Source: Clostridia bacterium (GTDB lineage Bacteria; Bacillota; Clostridia; Christensenellales; Borkfalkiaceae). Taken from it: DNA of 64,000 bases. A program made the position numbers and the translations under genes. The first letter of the stretch is position 1. Every line of letters begins with the position of its first letter. Location: NCBI GenBank assembly GCA_017626305.1, contig JAGAIW010000028.1, forward strand, positions 30,739 to 94,738, in the 5' to 3' direction. The notes under the pieces were generated by a model. The model did not search any database. It was not told the DNA's origin and was given only the letters and a program-made list of their open reading frames with translations. This document shows, piece by piece, positions 1 to 8,196 of the stretch.

Positions 1-1076
1 CTACCAACTCTTGGAGAACGAGTCTTGGCAATGCGCCTGCAGGGGAGTGGAAGGAATTTTACATTCCTTTAGCGACGGGCGTTGCAGGGAGTTCGGACAA
101 GAAACCTGGTTTTATCGAATCGTACGATTATTATCAAGGCACTTGGATTTTACTGCTTGACAACTCTACGGGCGCATGGAATACAAACGGCAGAGAAGTG
201 GATGAAGAGGGCAAGCCTTTGAAGTTCAAGATTTACTTCGACGATATTTTTGCGGTACGCAGAACGTATGAAACAACGGTTAGCACAACGGCAGACAAAG
301 ACGTTTACGACCTGTCTTCGCTGTTGGAACGTGCATGGGGAACGGAAACGGAAGATTACACGTACAACATCACCAAGTATACGGAATACGGTACGAATAA
401 AAAACAACTTGTCAGCGATGCAACGTTGACGTCGAACGACGTGAATTTAAGCGAACTGACGGGCAACGACGGGGCTTACGGCAGTTATGAAATTTCTTAT
501 TTCATCAAAAATACCGATACTGAAATTCCTTACCGTAAGATTTGGCTGAACGTTTTCGATTCTGATTTGGAACAGTACGGATATGCGGCAAGAGGTATGA
601 TTTGGAGATACCAAGACGCCACTGCAAGCGTGCGGGCAAATGCCGACGGTTCGTTGGTCTATACCACGGCAGGATCTTGGGGCGCAGGTTTACAAATTGC
701 CCCTGCCTATGATTTGTCCTATTATAAAGCATTGCAACAAAACGGTTACAAGTCGTTGACGTTTGATATGAAACTGGACGTGAAATATTGTGAAGGCGTT
801 TCAGAAGCCATAAAGGCGACGACATTTAAGGTAACGTCTTTTAGCGGTGCTGGGATTGAGTATCAAAGCGGTGAAACACACACCGTCACGGTCAGCTTGG
901 CGAATATTATCACCTACTACAAAGAATTGCAAAATGTGGCTTTGGGTACGAATCCTGATACCGATTGGTTCGGTAAATACGTCTTATTCTATCTGTCCTA
1001 TAACGATCAGGAATACAGCCCTAATAACCACGAAAACCTCACGTTTACCCTCGGTAATTTCCAGATGGTAAAGTAA
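1..1076 (+). CDS. Secreted modular protein, 3' part (N-terminus outside window)
   Basis: The frame is open from the left edge (first full codon at 3) to the stop at 1074-1076, so this is the C-terminal ~357 residues of a longer protein. An internal ATG at 198 is in frame but is not the start. The last ~170 residues resemble the module repeated in the proteins at 5832 and 8197: a YYKALQQNGYKSLTFDM stretch, an HTVTVSLANIITYY stretch and a closing LTFTLGNFQMV strand. An earlier, partial copy seems to end near 260-270 (LKFKIYFDDIFAV). The composition is Thr/Asn/Tyr-rich and Cys-poor, as in exported proteins. The next gene starts 17 nt downstream. A glycan-binding role is inferred from context only. 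Confidence 0.75.
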   Translation, partial: TNSWRTSLGNAPAGEWKEFYIPLATGVAGSSDKKPGFIESYDYYQGTWILLLDNSTGAWNTNGREVDEEGKPLKFKIYFDDIFAVRRTYETTVSTTADKDVYDLSSLLERAWGTETEDYTYNITKYTEYGTNKKQLVSDATLTSNDVNLSELTGNDGAYGSYEISYFIKNTDTEIPYRKIWLNVFDSDLEQYGYAARGMIWRYQDATASVRANADGSLVYTTAGSWGAGLQIAPAYDLSYYKALQQNGYKSLTFDMKLDVKYCEGVSEAIKATTFKVTSFSGAGIEYQSGETHTVTVSLANIITYYKELQNVALGTNPDTDWFGKYVLFYLSYNDQEYSPNNHENLTFTLGNFQMVK

Positions 1077-1093
1077 GGGAAAGGAGGTAAACT

Positions 1094-3121
1094 ATGAAGA
1101 AAATATGTTCGATGATGCTTGGCTTTTTGATGGCGGTTTCGACGATTTTTGCGAGCGGGTGTAATACGCAGGACGATATAGACGGTCCTTACGATATTAC
1201 AATTAACGCAACCGAAGGCGGACGTGTTACCGTGCCTATCGACCAAGTGAATTTTGGCGAAAACATTTCTATCTCCGTAAAACCCAGCCAAGGCTATCGC
1301 GTGAAGGAATTCAAAATCAACGGTGAAAAAATTTCGATTGTGGGAGATACTTACACGGAATACTGCATCACCGAAGATTTGCTTATCGAAGTTGTATTTG
1401 ATTCAAAGTATACAACGGTGCAATTCGATACGGCGGGCAGAGATTTTTTGAAAGAGAAAAAATTTACTATTGGTTCTTGGTATAGCTCTTTACCCGAAGC
1501 TACGTCGGAAAATCCCGACGACTTGTTCATGGGTTGGTATACCGAACCGAACGGGAAAGGGGATTACGTAGTAAACTCCACCCGCGTGCCCGAAGAAGCG
1601 CATACGCTTTACGCTTATTTTGTCAGCAAATATATGATTGACGGCTCCACGCTCAATCAGAAATTGTATGAAGAATATGCCTTGGCGGTGACTTATTTTA
1701 ATGAAGACGCTACGGCGTTGGGCGTTTCCTACCATACCGCGGAAGAATGTTATTATCCCGTGGTTCAATATGTGAAAGGGCACGTAGAGTCCTTTGACGG
1801 CTTGGAAGATATCGACGAAGTGGCTTGTAAAAAGACGTCTACGAAGTTGGATTGGAAGAATGCCGCAGTGTTAGAGGACTTGGAACCTGAAACGGAATAT
1901 TCTGTAAGAATCGGCGACCGAGGCTCTAGACTCTACGGTGGGATTTACCATTTCACAACCAATGCGGAATATAAGACGGATGCAAAGTTCCTCTTTATGG
2001 CAAACAGCAAGCAAACCAAGTCAGGTTTCGACGACGGGAATACTGCGTTTGCCAAGACGTTGGACGTTGCGACGGATTTCTTTACCGCAGAAGATATGGA
2101 TTTCTTGGTGCACGGCGGTGACTATACGTCTGCAGGTATGATGCCGGAATATTGGGCAGGTATGTTTGATGGGTACAAAGATTATGCCTTTGATATGCCG
2201 ATGGTGCCCGTGGTAGGCGATATGGAATATTATAGCAATACCCACAAAACGAACAGCGTTTTTGATAATATGTTCCATATTGACGCGCCCTCGCAAACGA
2301 GTACGCACGGTTTGTATTATTCCTTTAATTTAGGACCCGTTCACGTCAGTGTCTTGAACTCCAACGATTGCATTGACAAACATCAAAAAGATGAAAACAA
2401 TGCAGGCGGTTTGATTACGGGTACGGGCAGTCTTGTCGATCAGCAACTGAATTGGCTGAAAGGCGACCTTGAAAATACTATGTATATGAATTATGACGTA
2501 AAATGGTACGTTGTTGTGATGCATGAAAGCTTGATGTTGCCCGCATACGCAGGTGCAGATGAAACTTCTTTGAAATCCAACCACGCTATGTCTTTACGTG
2601 AACAGCTTATGCAGGTATTGACGGAATATAAAGTGGACCTTGTGCTCAGTGCGCAGGACGGTGAATCCTTTACCACCAATCCTTTGACATATGACAGTGA
2701 GGGTGAAATTGCTATTCAGCCGATCGCGGGACAAAAGGCAGGCGAAACCGTTTCCGAAAAGTGGCTCAAAACGGTCAATACAAACGGCGCGGTTTTGAAT
2801 TATAACGGATTTAACGTTTTGTCTTTCAACGGATATCAATCGGGTGAAATGGGTATGGTATTTCATCAAGTCGGGGCAATCGGGCTTGGTAAAACCGCAC
2901 ATTTCCAATACTCGGAAATGGCAAGCAATCTCGCTCGTTACAACGGTATTTACAATCACTTGGTTTCGGGTATTCAAAACGGTCAAGAGCTTTCGATGTT
3001 CTCCAGTATCGAATTGGATGAAACCACGTTGACTTTGCGCACCTTTGGTGTATCGATGGATGGGCAATACAGTTCATTGGATACACTTCCGTACTTTGGC
3101 GGTATCCAGTTAAAAAAGTAA
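1094..3121 (+). CDS. Lipoprotein with degenerate purple-acid-phosphatase-like domain
   Basis: 675 aa. A lipoprotein signal peptide ends in ASGC (Cys23), so the protein is anchored outside the membrane. Residues ~32-105 and ~108-178 are InlB/Listeria-Bacteroides-type beta repeats. Residues ~195-290 resemble the N-terminal Fn3-like domain of purple acid phosphatases. Residues ~297-675 follow the calcineurin-like metallophosphatase fold. GGDY (341-344) and the VVVMH histidine (477) are present. The first metal aspartate lies in an FMANSKQ context, the GNHE motif reads GDME (375-378), and the final GHxH motif reads AQDG (520-523). Several metal ligands are thus missing and the domain is probably not catalytic. 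The ribosome site GGAGG is strong. Gaps to both neighbours are 17-20 nt. Confidence 0.85.
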   Translation: MKKICSMMLGFLMAVSTIFASGCNTQDDIDGPYDITINATEGGRVTVPIDQVNFGENISISVKPSQGYRVKEFKINGEKISIVGDTYTEYCITEDLLIEVVFDSKYTTVQFDTAGRDFLKEKKFTIGSWYSSLPEATSENPDDLFMGWYTEPNGKGDYVVNSTRVPEEAHTLYAYFVSKYMIDGSTLNQKLYEEYALAVTYFNEDATALGVSYHTAEECYYPVVQYVKGHVESFDGLEDIDEVACKKTSTKLDWKNAAVLEDLEPETEYSVRIGDRGSRLYGGIYHFTTNAEYKTDAKFLFMANSKQTKSGFDDGNTAFAKTLDVATDFFTAEDMDFLVHGGDYTSAGMMPEYWAGMFDGYKDYAFDMPMVPVVGDMEYYSNTHKTNSVFDNMFHIDAPSQTSTHGLYYSFNLGPVHVSVLNSNDCIDKHQKDENNAGGLITGTGSLVDQQLNWLKGDLENTMYMNYDVKWYVVVMHESLMLPAYAGADETSLKSNHAMSLREQLMQVLTEYKVDLVLSAQDGESFTTNPLTYDSEGEIAIQPIAGQKAGETVSEKWLKTVNTNGAVLNYNGFNVLSFNGYQSGEMGMVFHQVGAIGLGKTAHFQYSEMASNLARYNGIYNHLVSGIQNGQELSMFSSIELDETTLTLRTFGVSMDGQYSSLDTLPYFGGIQLKK

Positions 3122-3141
3122 TATAGTAAGGTGAACCGAAT

Positions 3142-5808
3142 ATGAATTTTGATATCTTTGCGAAAAAATGCAGGGCATTGATTCCTGAGGGGATTACTTT
3201 ATTAGAACACGATGGGGCTTTGCCTTTTCACAATGGTGAAAAGGTCGCGCTCTTCGGACGCGGTCAGTACGAATATCTAAAAAGCGGTTCGGGTTCCGGC
3301 GGTTCGGTAAAATGCGCTTACGTCACCAATATCATCGATGAACTTCGCAAACGCGTTGCGGTCGATCAAGCCGTGGACGAGTCCGTGCGCGCATTTATCG
3401 CTGAAAATTCTTGGGATCAAGGGAACGGCTGGTATGTTCCGCCCTATCAAAAATCGCCTATTTTAGAGGACGGTTTTGTGCATGCGGCGGCGGAACGTAA
3501 CGAAAAGGCATTGTATGTACTGAGCCGAGCTTACGGCGAAGAATTTGACAGTAAAGAGGAAAAGGGCTACTGGTACTTAACGGACGAAGAAGAACAGAAT
3601 ATCAAGGTGCTTTCCAAGCATTTCAAGCACTTGATTGTTCTTATCAATAGCGGCAACCTTATGGATATGTCGTGGGTGAAAAAGTACAACGTCGGTACGG
3701 TGGCGTATATTTGGCAAGGCGGTCAAGAGGGCGGTATCGGTACGGTGGATGCGCTTATGGGCGACGTGCCGCCCAGCGGACGTTTGGCGGATACAATCGC
3801 AGAAAAACTCTCCGATTATCCTTGCGCCGATTGCTTTGGCGACGGGGAAGAAAACGTACATAAAGAAGATATTTACGTTGGGTATCGTTATTTTGAAACG
3901 TTTGCGAAGGATAAAGTGCTGTATCCGTTCGGCTATGGGTTGAATTATACAAAGTTCAAGCAAAGCATTGTTTCGGCAGAAAAAATAGAGGACGAAATCA
4001 AACTTTCCGTACGTGTGAAAAACGTAGGCGGGTATAACGGTAAAGAGGTCGTACAGGTTTACGGCTCTGCGCCGCAGGGTAAGCTTGGAAAACCTGCAAG
4101 AGAATTGATTGCATTCCAAAAGACAAAAATGCTTGCGCCGAATGAAGAACAAACGATTGACTTTACAATCAACGTCAGCGGCTTTGCGTCGTATGACGAT
4201 TGCGGTAAGAGCGGTTACGCGTACGCATGGGTGTTGGAAGAGGGTGAGTACGGCATTTACGTAGGTGAAAACGTGCGTGCGGCGAAACTTGTGTTCAGCT
4301 TTGACGAAGAAACAACCCGTGTCGTAAAACAATGCGTGCAGGCACTTGCTCCCACCAAAGCGTTTGAAAGAATGACGGCGAACGGTGAAAAGGTCGTTTG
4401 GGAACAAGCCCCGACGGCAAAATACGACGTTTGCGAACGCATCAAAGAGAATCTGCCCAAAGCCATTGCAATCATGGGTGATAAGGGAATTACTTTACAG
4501 GATGTTGCAGGCGGAAAAAATACCTTGGATGAGTTCGTGGCGCAGTTTGACGAAACCGCATTGATGGAGCTTGTCCGCGGCGAGGGTATGTCCAGCCCGA
4601 AAGCACCGTTGCCTGGTACGGGCAGTTGTTTAGGCGGTACTACGACGAAATGGCAGGAAAAAGGGGTGCCCGTTGTAACGACTTGCGACGGCCCTTGCGG
4701 GGTTCGTTTGGGAAAAGAATTTAGGGCGACGTGTATTCCCACGGGCTCGTTTTTGGCGGCGACGTGGATTCCCGAAAGTATGGACGAGGTATTTGACGAA
4801 TTTGCCGACGAAGCGAAAGACTACGATTTGGATATTGTCCTCGGCTGCGGTATGAATATCCACAGAACACCCATGTGCGGGAGAAATTTCGAATATTTCT
4901 CGGAAGACCCGTATTTGGCAGGTAAGCTCGCGGAAAAAGTTTCCGAACGCTTTACAAAGAAAGATATCTACTGTACACTGAAACATTTTGCGGTAAACTC
5001 GCAAGAGCATATGCGTTATTTTGAGAGTGAAGTATTAAGCGAGCGCGCTTTGCGGGAAATCTACTTAAAGCCGTTTGAGATTGCCGTAAAGAGCGGTTAC
5101 GTGCAGGCGATTATGACTTCGTACAACCGCGTCAACGGAATTTCGACGGGTGGTAATTATGATTTGACCACCACGATATTGCGTGAAGATTGGGGTTACG
5201 ACGGATTTGTGATGACGGACTGGTGGACGCGTGTAGACAGCCGTATCGACGGTTCGTTTGAAAAGAATAATTTGGCGGACATGGTCAAGGCGCAAAACGA
5301 TATTTACATGGTTGTGCCCGATGCGGAAAGTTTTGCGGACGATATGGCGCAAGCGTATGAAAGCGGTCACTTGACCTTAGGCGAATTGCAAAGAAGCGCG
5401 AAAAATCTTTTGCGTTTTGTTATGAAGTCCTATTCTTTCAAAATTGGGAGAAAGACGAAGTTGTATAATTTGGAAGCCGCAAATGAACTCATCTTTGAGG
5501 GGGATTTGAAAAAATTCGGCGACGGCTTAGAAATCTTCGTTCCCAAAGCGGCTTGGTATTGTGCGGAATTGCAATATACCTTGAACGTTGGGGAGTTAGA
5601 GCAAAAGACGTTGAAAATATACGTAAACGATCCCGTTCCGCATTCCGTCATTTGTCACGGTACAAACGGCGTCGTAGAAAAAATCCGTTGCAGATTGTAT
5701 TTCAACGAACATTCTTGGCTGTGGTTGGACGCAGACGGTACGGACGCAAACGATTGGCAGGGGGTTGACTTGTCGATGCGTATCAAGATTTATAAATTAG
5801 AAGAATAA
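3142..5808 (+). CDS. Glycoside hydrolase family 3, reversed domain order
   Basis: 888 aa, no signal peptide, probably cytoplasmic. The usual GH3 order is permuted. The C-terminal alpha/beta domain comes first (residues ~1-260, with GRGQYEYLKSGSGSGG and an ALMGDVPPSGRLADT stretch). The fibronectin-like domain follows (~280-385, GKEVVQVYGSAPQGKLGKPARE). The TIM-barrel domain comes last (~430-800). The barrel carries LKHFAVNSQEHMR and the nucleophile Asp693 in GFVMTDWW. Reversed-order GH3 enzymes are known from Ruminococcus and Butyrivibrio beta-glucosidases. The likely activity is a beta-glucosidase or related exo-beta-glycosidase; the exact sugar cannot be read from sequence. It lies between two lipoprotein genes in a tightly packed operon. 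Confidence 0.93.
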   Translation: MNFDIFAKKCRALIPEGITLLEHDGALPFHNGEKVALFGRGQYEYLKSGSGSGGSVKCAYVTNIIDELRKRVAVDQAVDESVRAFIAENSWDQGNGWYVPPYQKSPILEDGFVHAAAERNEKALYVLSRAYGEEFDSKEEKGYWYLTDEEEQNIKVLSKHFKHLIVLINSGNLMDMSWVKKYNVGTVAYIWQGGQEGGIGTVDALMGDVPPSGRLADTIAEKLSDYPCADCFGDGEENVHKEDIYVGYRYFETFAKDKVLYPFGYGLNYTKFKQSIVSAEKIEDEIKLSVRVKNVGGYNGKEVVQVYGSAPQGKLGKPARELIAFQKTKMLAPNEEQTIDFTINVSGFASYDDCGKSGYAYAWVLEEGEYGIYVGENVRAAKLVFSFDEETTRVVKQCVQALAPTKAFERMTANGEKVVWEQAPTAKYDVCERIKENLPKAIAIMGDKGITLQDVAGGKNTLDEFVAQFDETALMELVRGEGMSSPKAPLPGTGSCLGGTTTKWQEKGVPVVTTCDGPCGVRLGKEFRATCIPTGSFLAATWIPESMDEVFDEFADEAKDYDLDIVLGCGMNIHRTPMCGRNFEYFSEDPYLAGKLAEKVSERFTKKDIYCTLKHFAVNSQEHMRYFESEVLSERALREIYLKPFEIAVKSGYVQAIMTSYNRVNGISTGGNYDLTTTILREDWGYDGFVMTDWWTRVDSRIDGSFEKNNLADMVKAQNDIYMVVPDAESFADDMAQAYESGHLTLGELQRSAKNLLRFVMKSYSFKIGRKTKLYNLEAANELIFEGDLKKFGDGLEIFVPKAAWYCAELQYTLNVGELEQKTLKIYVNDPVPHSVICHGTNGVVEKIRCRLYFNEHSWLWLDADGTDANDWQGVDLSMRIKIYKLEE

Positions 5809-5831
5809 AAAACGATAAGGAAAAATAAACA

Positions 5832-8003
5832 ATGAGCAAGAAAAAATTTATCACTTTAATGATGTGTCTTGCAATGGCGTGCGCAAGCATGGGTGTGATG
5901 TCTGCTTGCGATGGCGATTCTGTCTCCATAGAGAGTAATTCCAATGCAGATTCCGTCTTGGATGAAACGCCTAGTGTGGTTGAATTCAAGGTAACGTTCA
6001 ACAGTCTCGGCGGTTCGGATGTAAAGGCACAGTTTGTTAAAAACGGCGCGAAAGTAACAAAGCCCGAAGACCCTACGCGCGAGGATTACACCTTTGTGGA
6101 ATGGCAGTTGAATGGGAATACGTATGATTTCAGCACTCGCGTTACGGGAGACATCACGTTAACGGCAAAGTGGGAAAAGAAGGCTCCTGCAAAATTCACC
6201 GTGTCTTTTGTTGTTGAGGGTGAAACTGAACCTTTCCATACGGCAGAGGTTGAAACGGGCAAAAAGGTAATGGCACCTGCAGATGAACCGATGCGCGGAG
6301 GCTACGTCTTCGACGGTTGGACGTTAAACGGTGCTGATTATGATTTCGAAACGCCAGTAACAGAGGCGTTGACTTTGACTGCAAAATGGATTAACCTTTG
6401 GATGGTAACGTTTGACGTTGGCGAAGGTACAGCGGTTGAGGCTGTAGAAGTGAAAGATGGTGATAAATTAGCCATTCTGGAAACGATTCCTACCCGCGAG
6501 AATCACATTTTTGACGGTTGGATGTTGAACGGCGAAGAGTATGACTTTGAAACGCCCGTTACGGGTGCGTTGACTTTGACGGCAAAGTGGGCAAATGCAT
6601 GGACGGTAACGTTTGACGTTGGCGAATGTACGGCGGTTGACCCTATTACCGTAAAAGACGGGGCTACGGTGTCCGCACCCGCAACGACGTTGGAAGGTTA
6701 TTACGTGGCGGATTGGTTGGTGGACGGCGAAAGCTATGACTTTGAAAAACCGATTGTAAGCGATATTACTTTGACGGCGGTTTGGAAAGCGTACGGCTTG
6801 ACAAGTAATCAAATCGGCGTTCACGCATACGGTTGGAACCAAACGCATAACGCCGAGTACTTCAATATGGCTATCGGTAGTAACGGCGAAACGGTTATCA
6901 CGGCGAAATTCTCCGGTTCGACAACGCATTATCCCGCGCTTGTTTTGAGAGAACTTTTTGCGAAAGAGTATTATACGGCTCAAATCGAAAAGGGTGATAC
7001 CCGTTTGGAATTTAACCTTGCGATTGATGGTGACGTTTCCAATTTGTACGTATTCGGCAAGGCGTTGAATGAGTATTGGTGCGAAGGCGGTGTCTATACC
7101 ATTGGCGTTGATTTGCAATATATCGTAGATAATTACGATAAGGTTGCTTGGATTGGTACGAAGGTAGAAGCAAAGAATGCGGAGCTGAACAATATGTTCC
7201 TTGCTTGGAAATCTACCGATTGGACGAGCAGAAATTACGTGTTTACGATTTCCGACGTAACGCTGAAACCTACTCCCATATTCAACATAGATTTTGTAGC
7301 AGGAAGCACCGACTTAATTGAAATTGGCGCAACGACTGCGCTCAAAGTATCGACCAACCTTGACGGTGAAATCAAATGGAAGAGCTCGGACGAAAGCGTT
7401 GCTACCGTTGCAAACGGCGTGGTAACGGGCATTAAAGGCGGTACTGTTACCATTATGGCAAATCTCAAAGGTACGACGGCAAGCAAAACCGTTTACGTTG
7501 TCGGCGGATTATCAAGCAATCAAATTGGCGTTGTCAACGCAGGTTGGGCATATGAGAACAAAGCAGGCTATTTCGATATGGCTATCGGTAGCAACGGCGA
7601 GATGATTGTTACGACGAAAATTCAAGCTGTTACGGCAAATCCTTCCGCGCTCGTATTGAGAAAACTTGAAAGCAAAGAATATTACGAGAAATTACTTGCA
7701 AACGGATACACGAAATTATCGTTTAATCTTGTTGTAGGCGGTACGGACGGAGCAAAGGTTTCCGATTTGTACGTATTCGGAAAGGCGTTGACGAGCTTTG
7801 CAAATACGGACGGCGTATATACGGTTGACGTGAATTTGCAAGATATCGTAGATAATTATGCTACTGTCGGTACGTTGGGGAACGGCGTACAGGCAACGAA
7901 GGCTCAACTCAATCAAATGTTGATTGCTTGGAAAGATACAACCAACAATTGGTCGGCGAGAAATTACGTATTCACAATTTCAAATACAAGTTTTATTAAA
8001 TAA
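5832..8003 (+). CDS. Modular surface lipoprotein: InlB-type repeats, Big2, two copies of an unnamed module
   Basis: 723 aa. The lipobox MSAC places the lipidated residue at Cys26. Four InlB/Flg_new-like repeats occupy ~51-114, 121-186, 189-253 and 257-318, each ending LTAKW or LTAVW. A ~155-residue module follows at ~322-478. A Big2-type Ig domain at ~484-557 carries WKSSDESVATV and GTVTI. A second copy of the module fills 560-723. Both copies open with SNQIGV, contain SNLYVFGKAL or SDLYVFGKAL, and close with RNYVFTIS. I do not recognise the module as a named family; by length and beta-rich pattern it could be carbohydrate-binding (inference). No enzymatic motif is visible. The 3' end lies 29 nt before a 49-aa gene. 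Confidence 0.87.
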   Translation: MSKKKFITLMMCLAMACASMGVMSACDGDSVSIESNSNADSVLDETPSVVEFKVTFNSLGGSDVKAQFVKNGAKVTKPEDPTREDYTFVEWQLNGNTYDFSTRVTGDITLTAKWEKKAPAKFTVSFVVEGETEPFHTAEVETGKKVMAPADEPMRGGYVFDGWTLNGADYDFETPVTEALTLTAKWINLWMVTFDVGEGTAVEAVEVKDGDKLAILETIPTRENHIFDGWMLNGEEYDFETPVTGALTLTAKWANAWTVTFDVGECTAVDPITVKDGATVSAPATTLEGYYVADWLVDGESYDFEKPIVSDITLTAVWKAYGLTSNQIGVHAYGWNQTHNAEYFNMAIGSNGETVITAKFSGSTTHYPALVLRELFAKEYYTAQIEKGDTRLEFNLAIDGDVSNLYVFGKALNEYWCEGGVYTIGVDLQYIVDNYDKVAWIGTKVEAKNAELNNMFLAWKSTDWTSRNYVFTISDVTLKPTPIFNIDFVAGSTDLIEIGATTALKVSTNLDGEIKWKSSDESVATVANGVVTGIKGGTVTIMANLKGTTASKTVYVVGGLSSNQIGVVNAGWAYENKAGYFDMAIGSNGEMIVTTKIQAVTANPSALVLRKLESKEYYEKLLANGYTKLSFNLVVGGTDGAKVSDLYVFGKALTSFANTDGVYTVDVNLQDIVDNYATVGTLGNGVQATKAQLNQMLIAWKDTTNNWSARNYVFTISNTSFIK

Positions 8004-8032
8004 AAATTTAAAAACGGAGGTTTTAAAGCATT

Positions 8033-8182
8033 ATGATGAAAGAAAAATTGGCGTATGCTTATCTCGAACTTAAAATTTTCGGGTTGAGCGAAGAAGACGT
8101 TATTACAACGTCGACAGGTGCAGGCGACAGCGACGAGAGCTACGACGACATGGGCGCGTGGAAGGATTCGTGGTCTAAGTAA
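8033..8182 (+). CDS. 49-aa acidic peptide, unknown function
   Basis: ATG ATG at 8033/8036, stop at 8180-8182, with a GGAGG ribosome site at 8016-8020 (12-15 nt upstream, slightly long). There is no signal peptide or membrane segment. The N-terminal half is lysine/leucine-rich (LAYAYLELKIFG). It is followed by SEEDVITTS and a strongly acidic, Trp-containing tail (SDESYDD, AWKDSW). It sits in a 193-nt gap between two surface-protein genes that share modules, only 14 nt before the next start, so it is almost certainly co-transcribed. The layout (leader-like head, DVITTS junction, short acidic tail) recalls small peptides I associate loosely with gut clostridia; that link is from memory. It could be a peptide precursor or a small regulator. 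Confidence 0.6.
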   Translation: MMKEKLAYAYLELKIFGLSEEDVITTSTGAGDSDESYDDMGAWKDSWSK

Positions 8183-8196
8183 AGGAGGGAAGAAAA

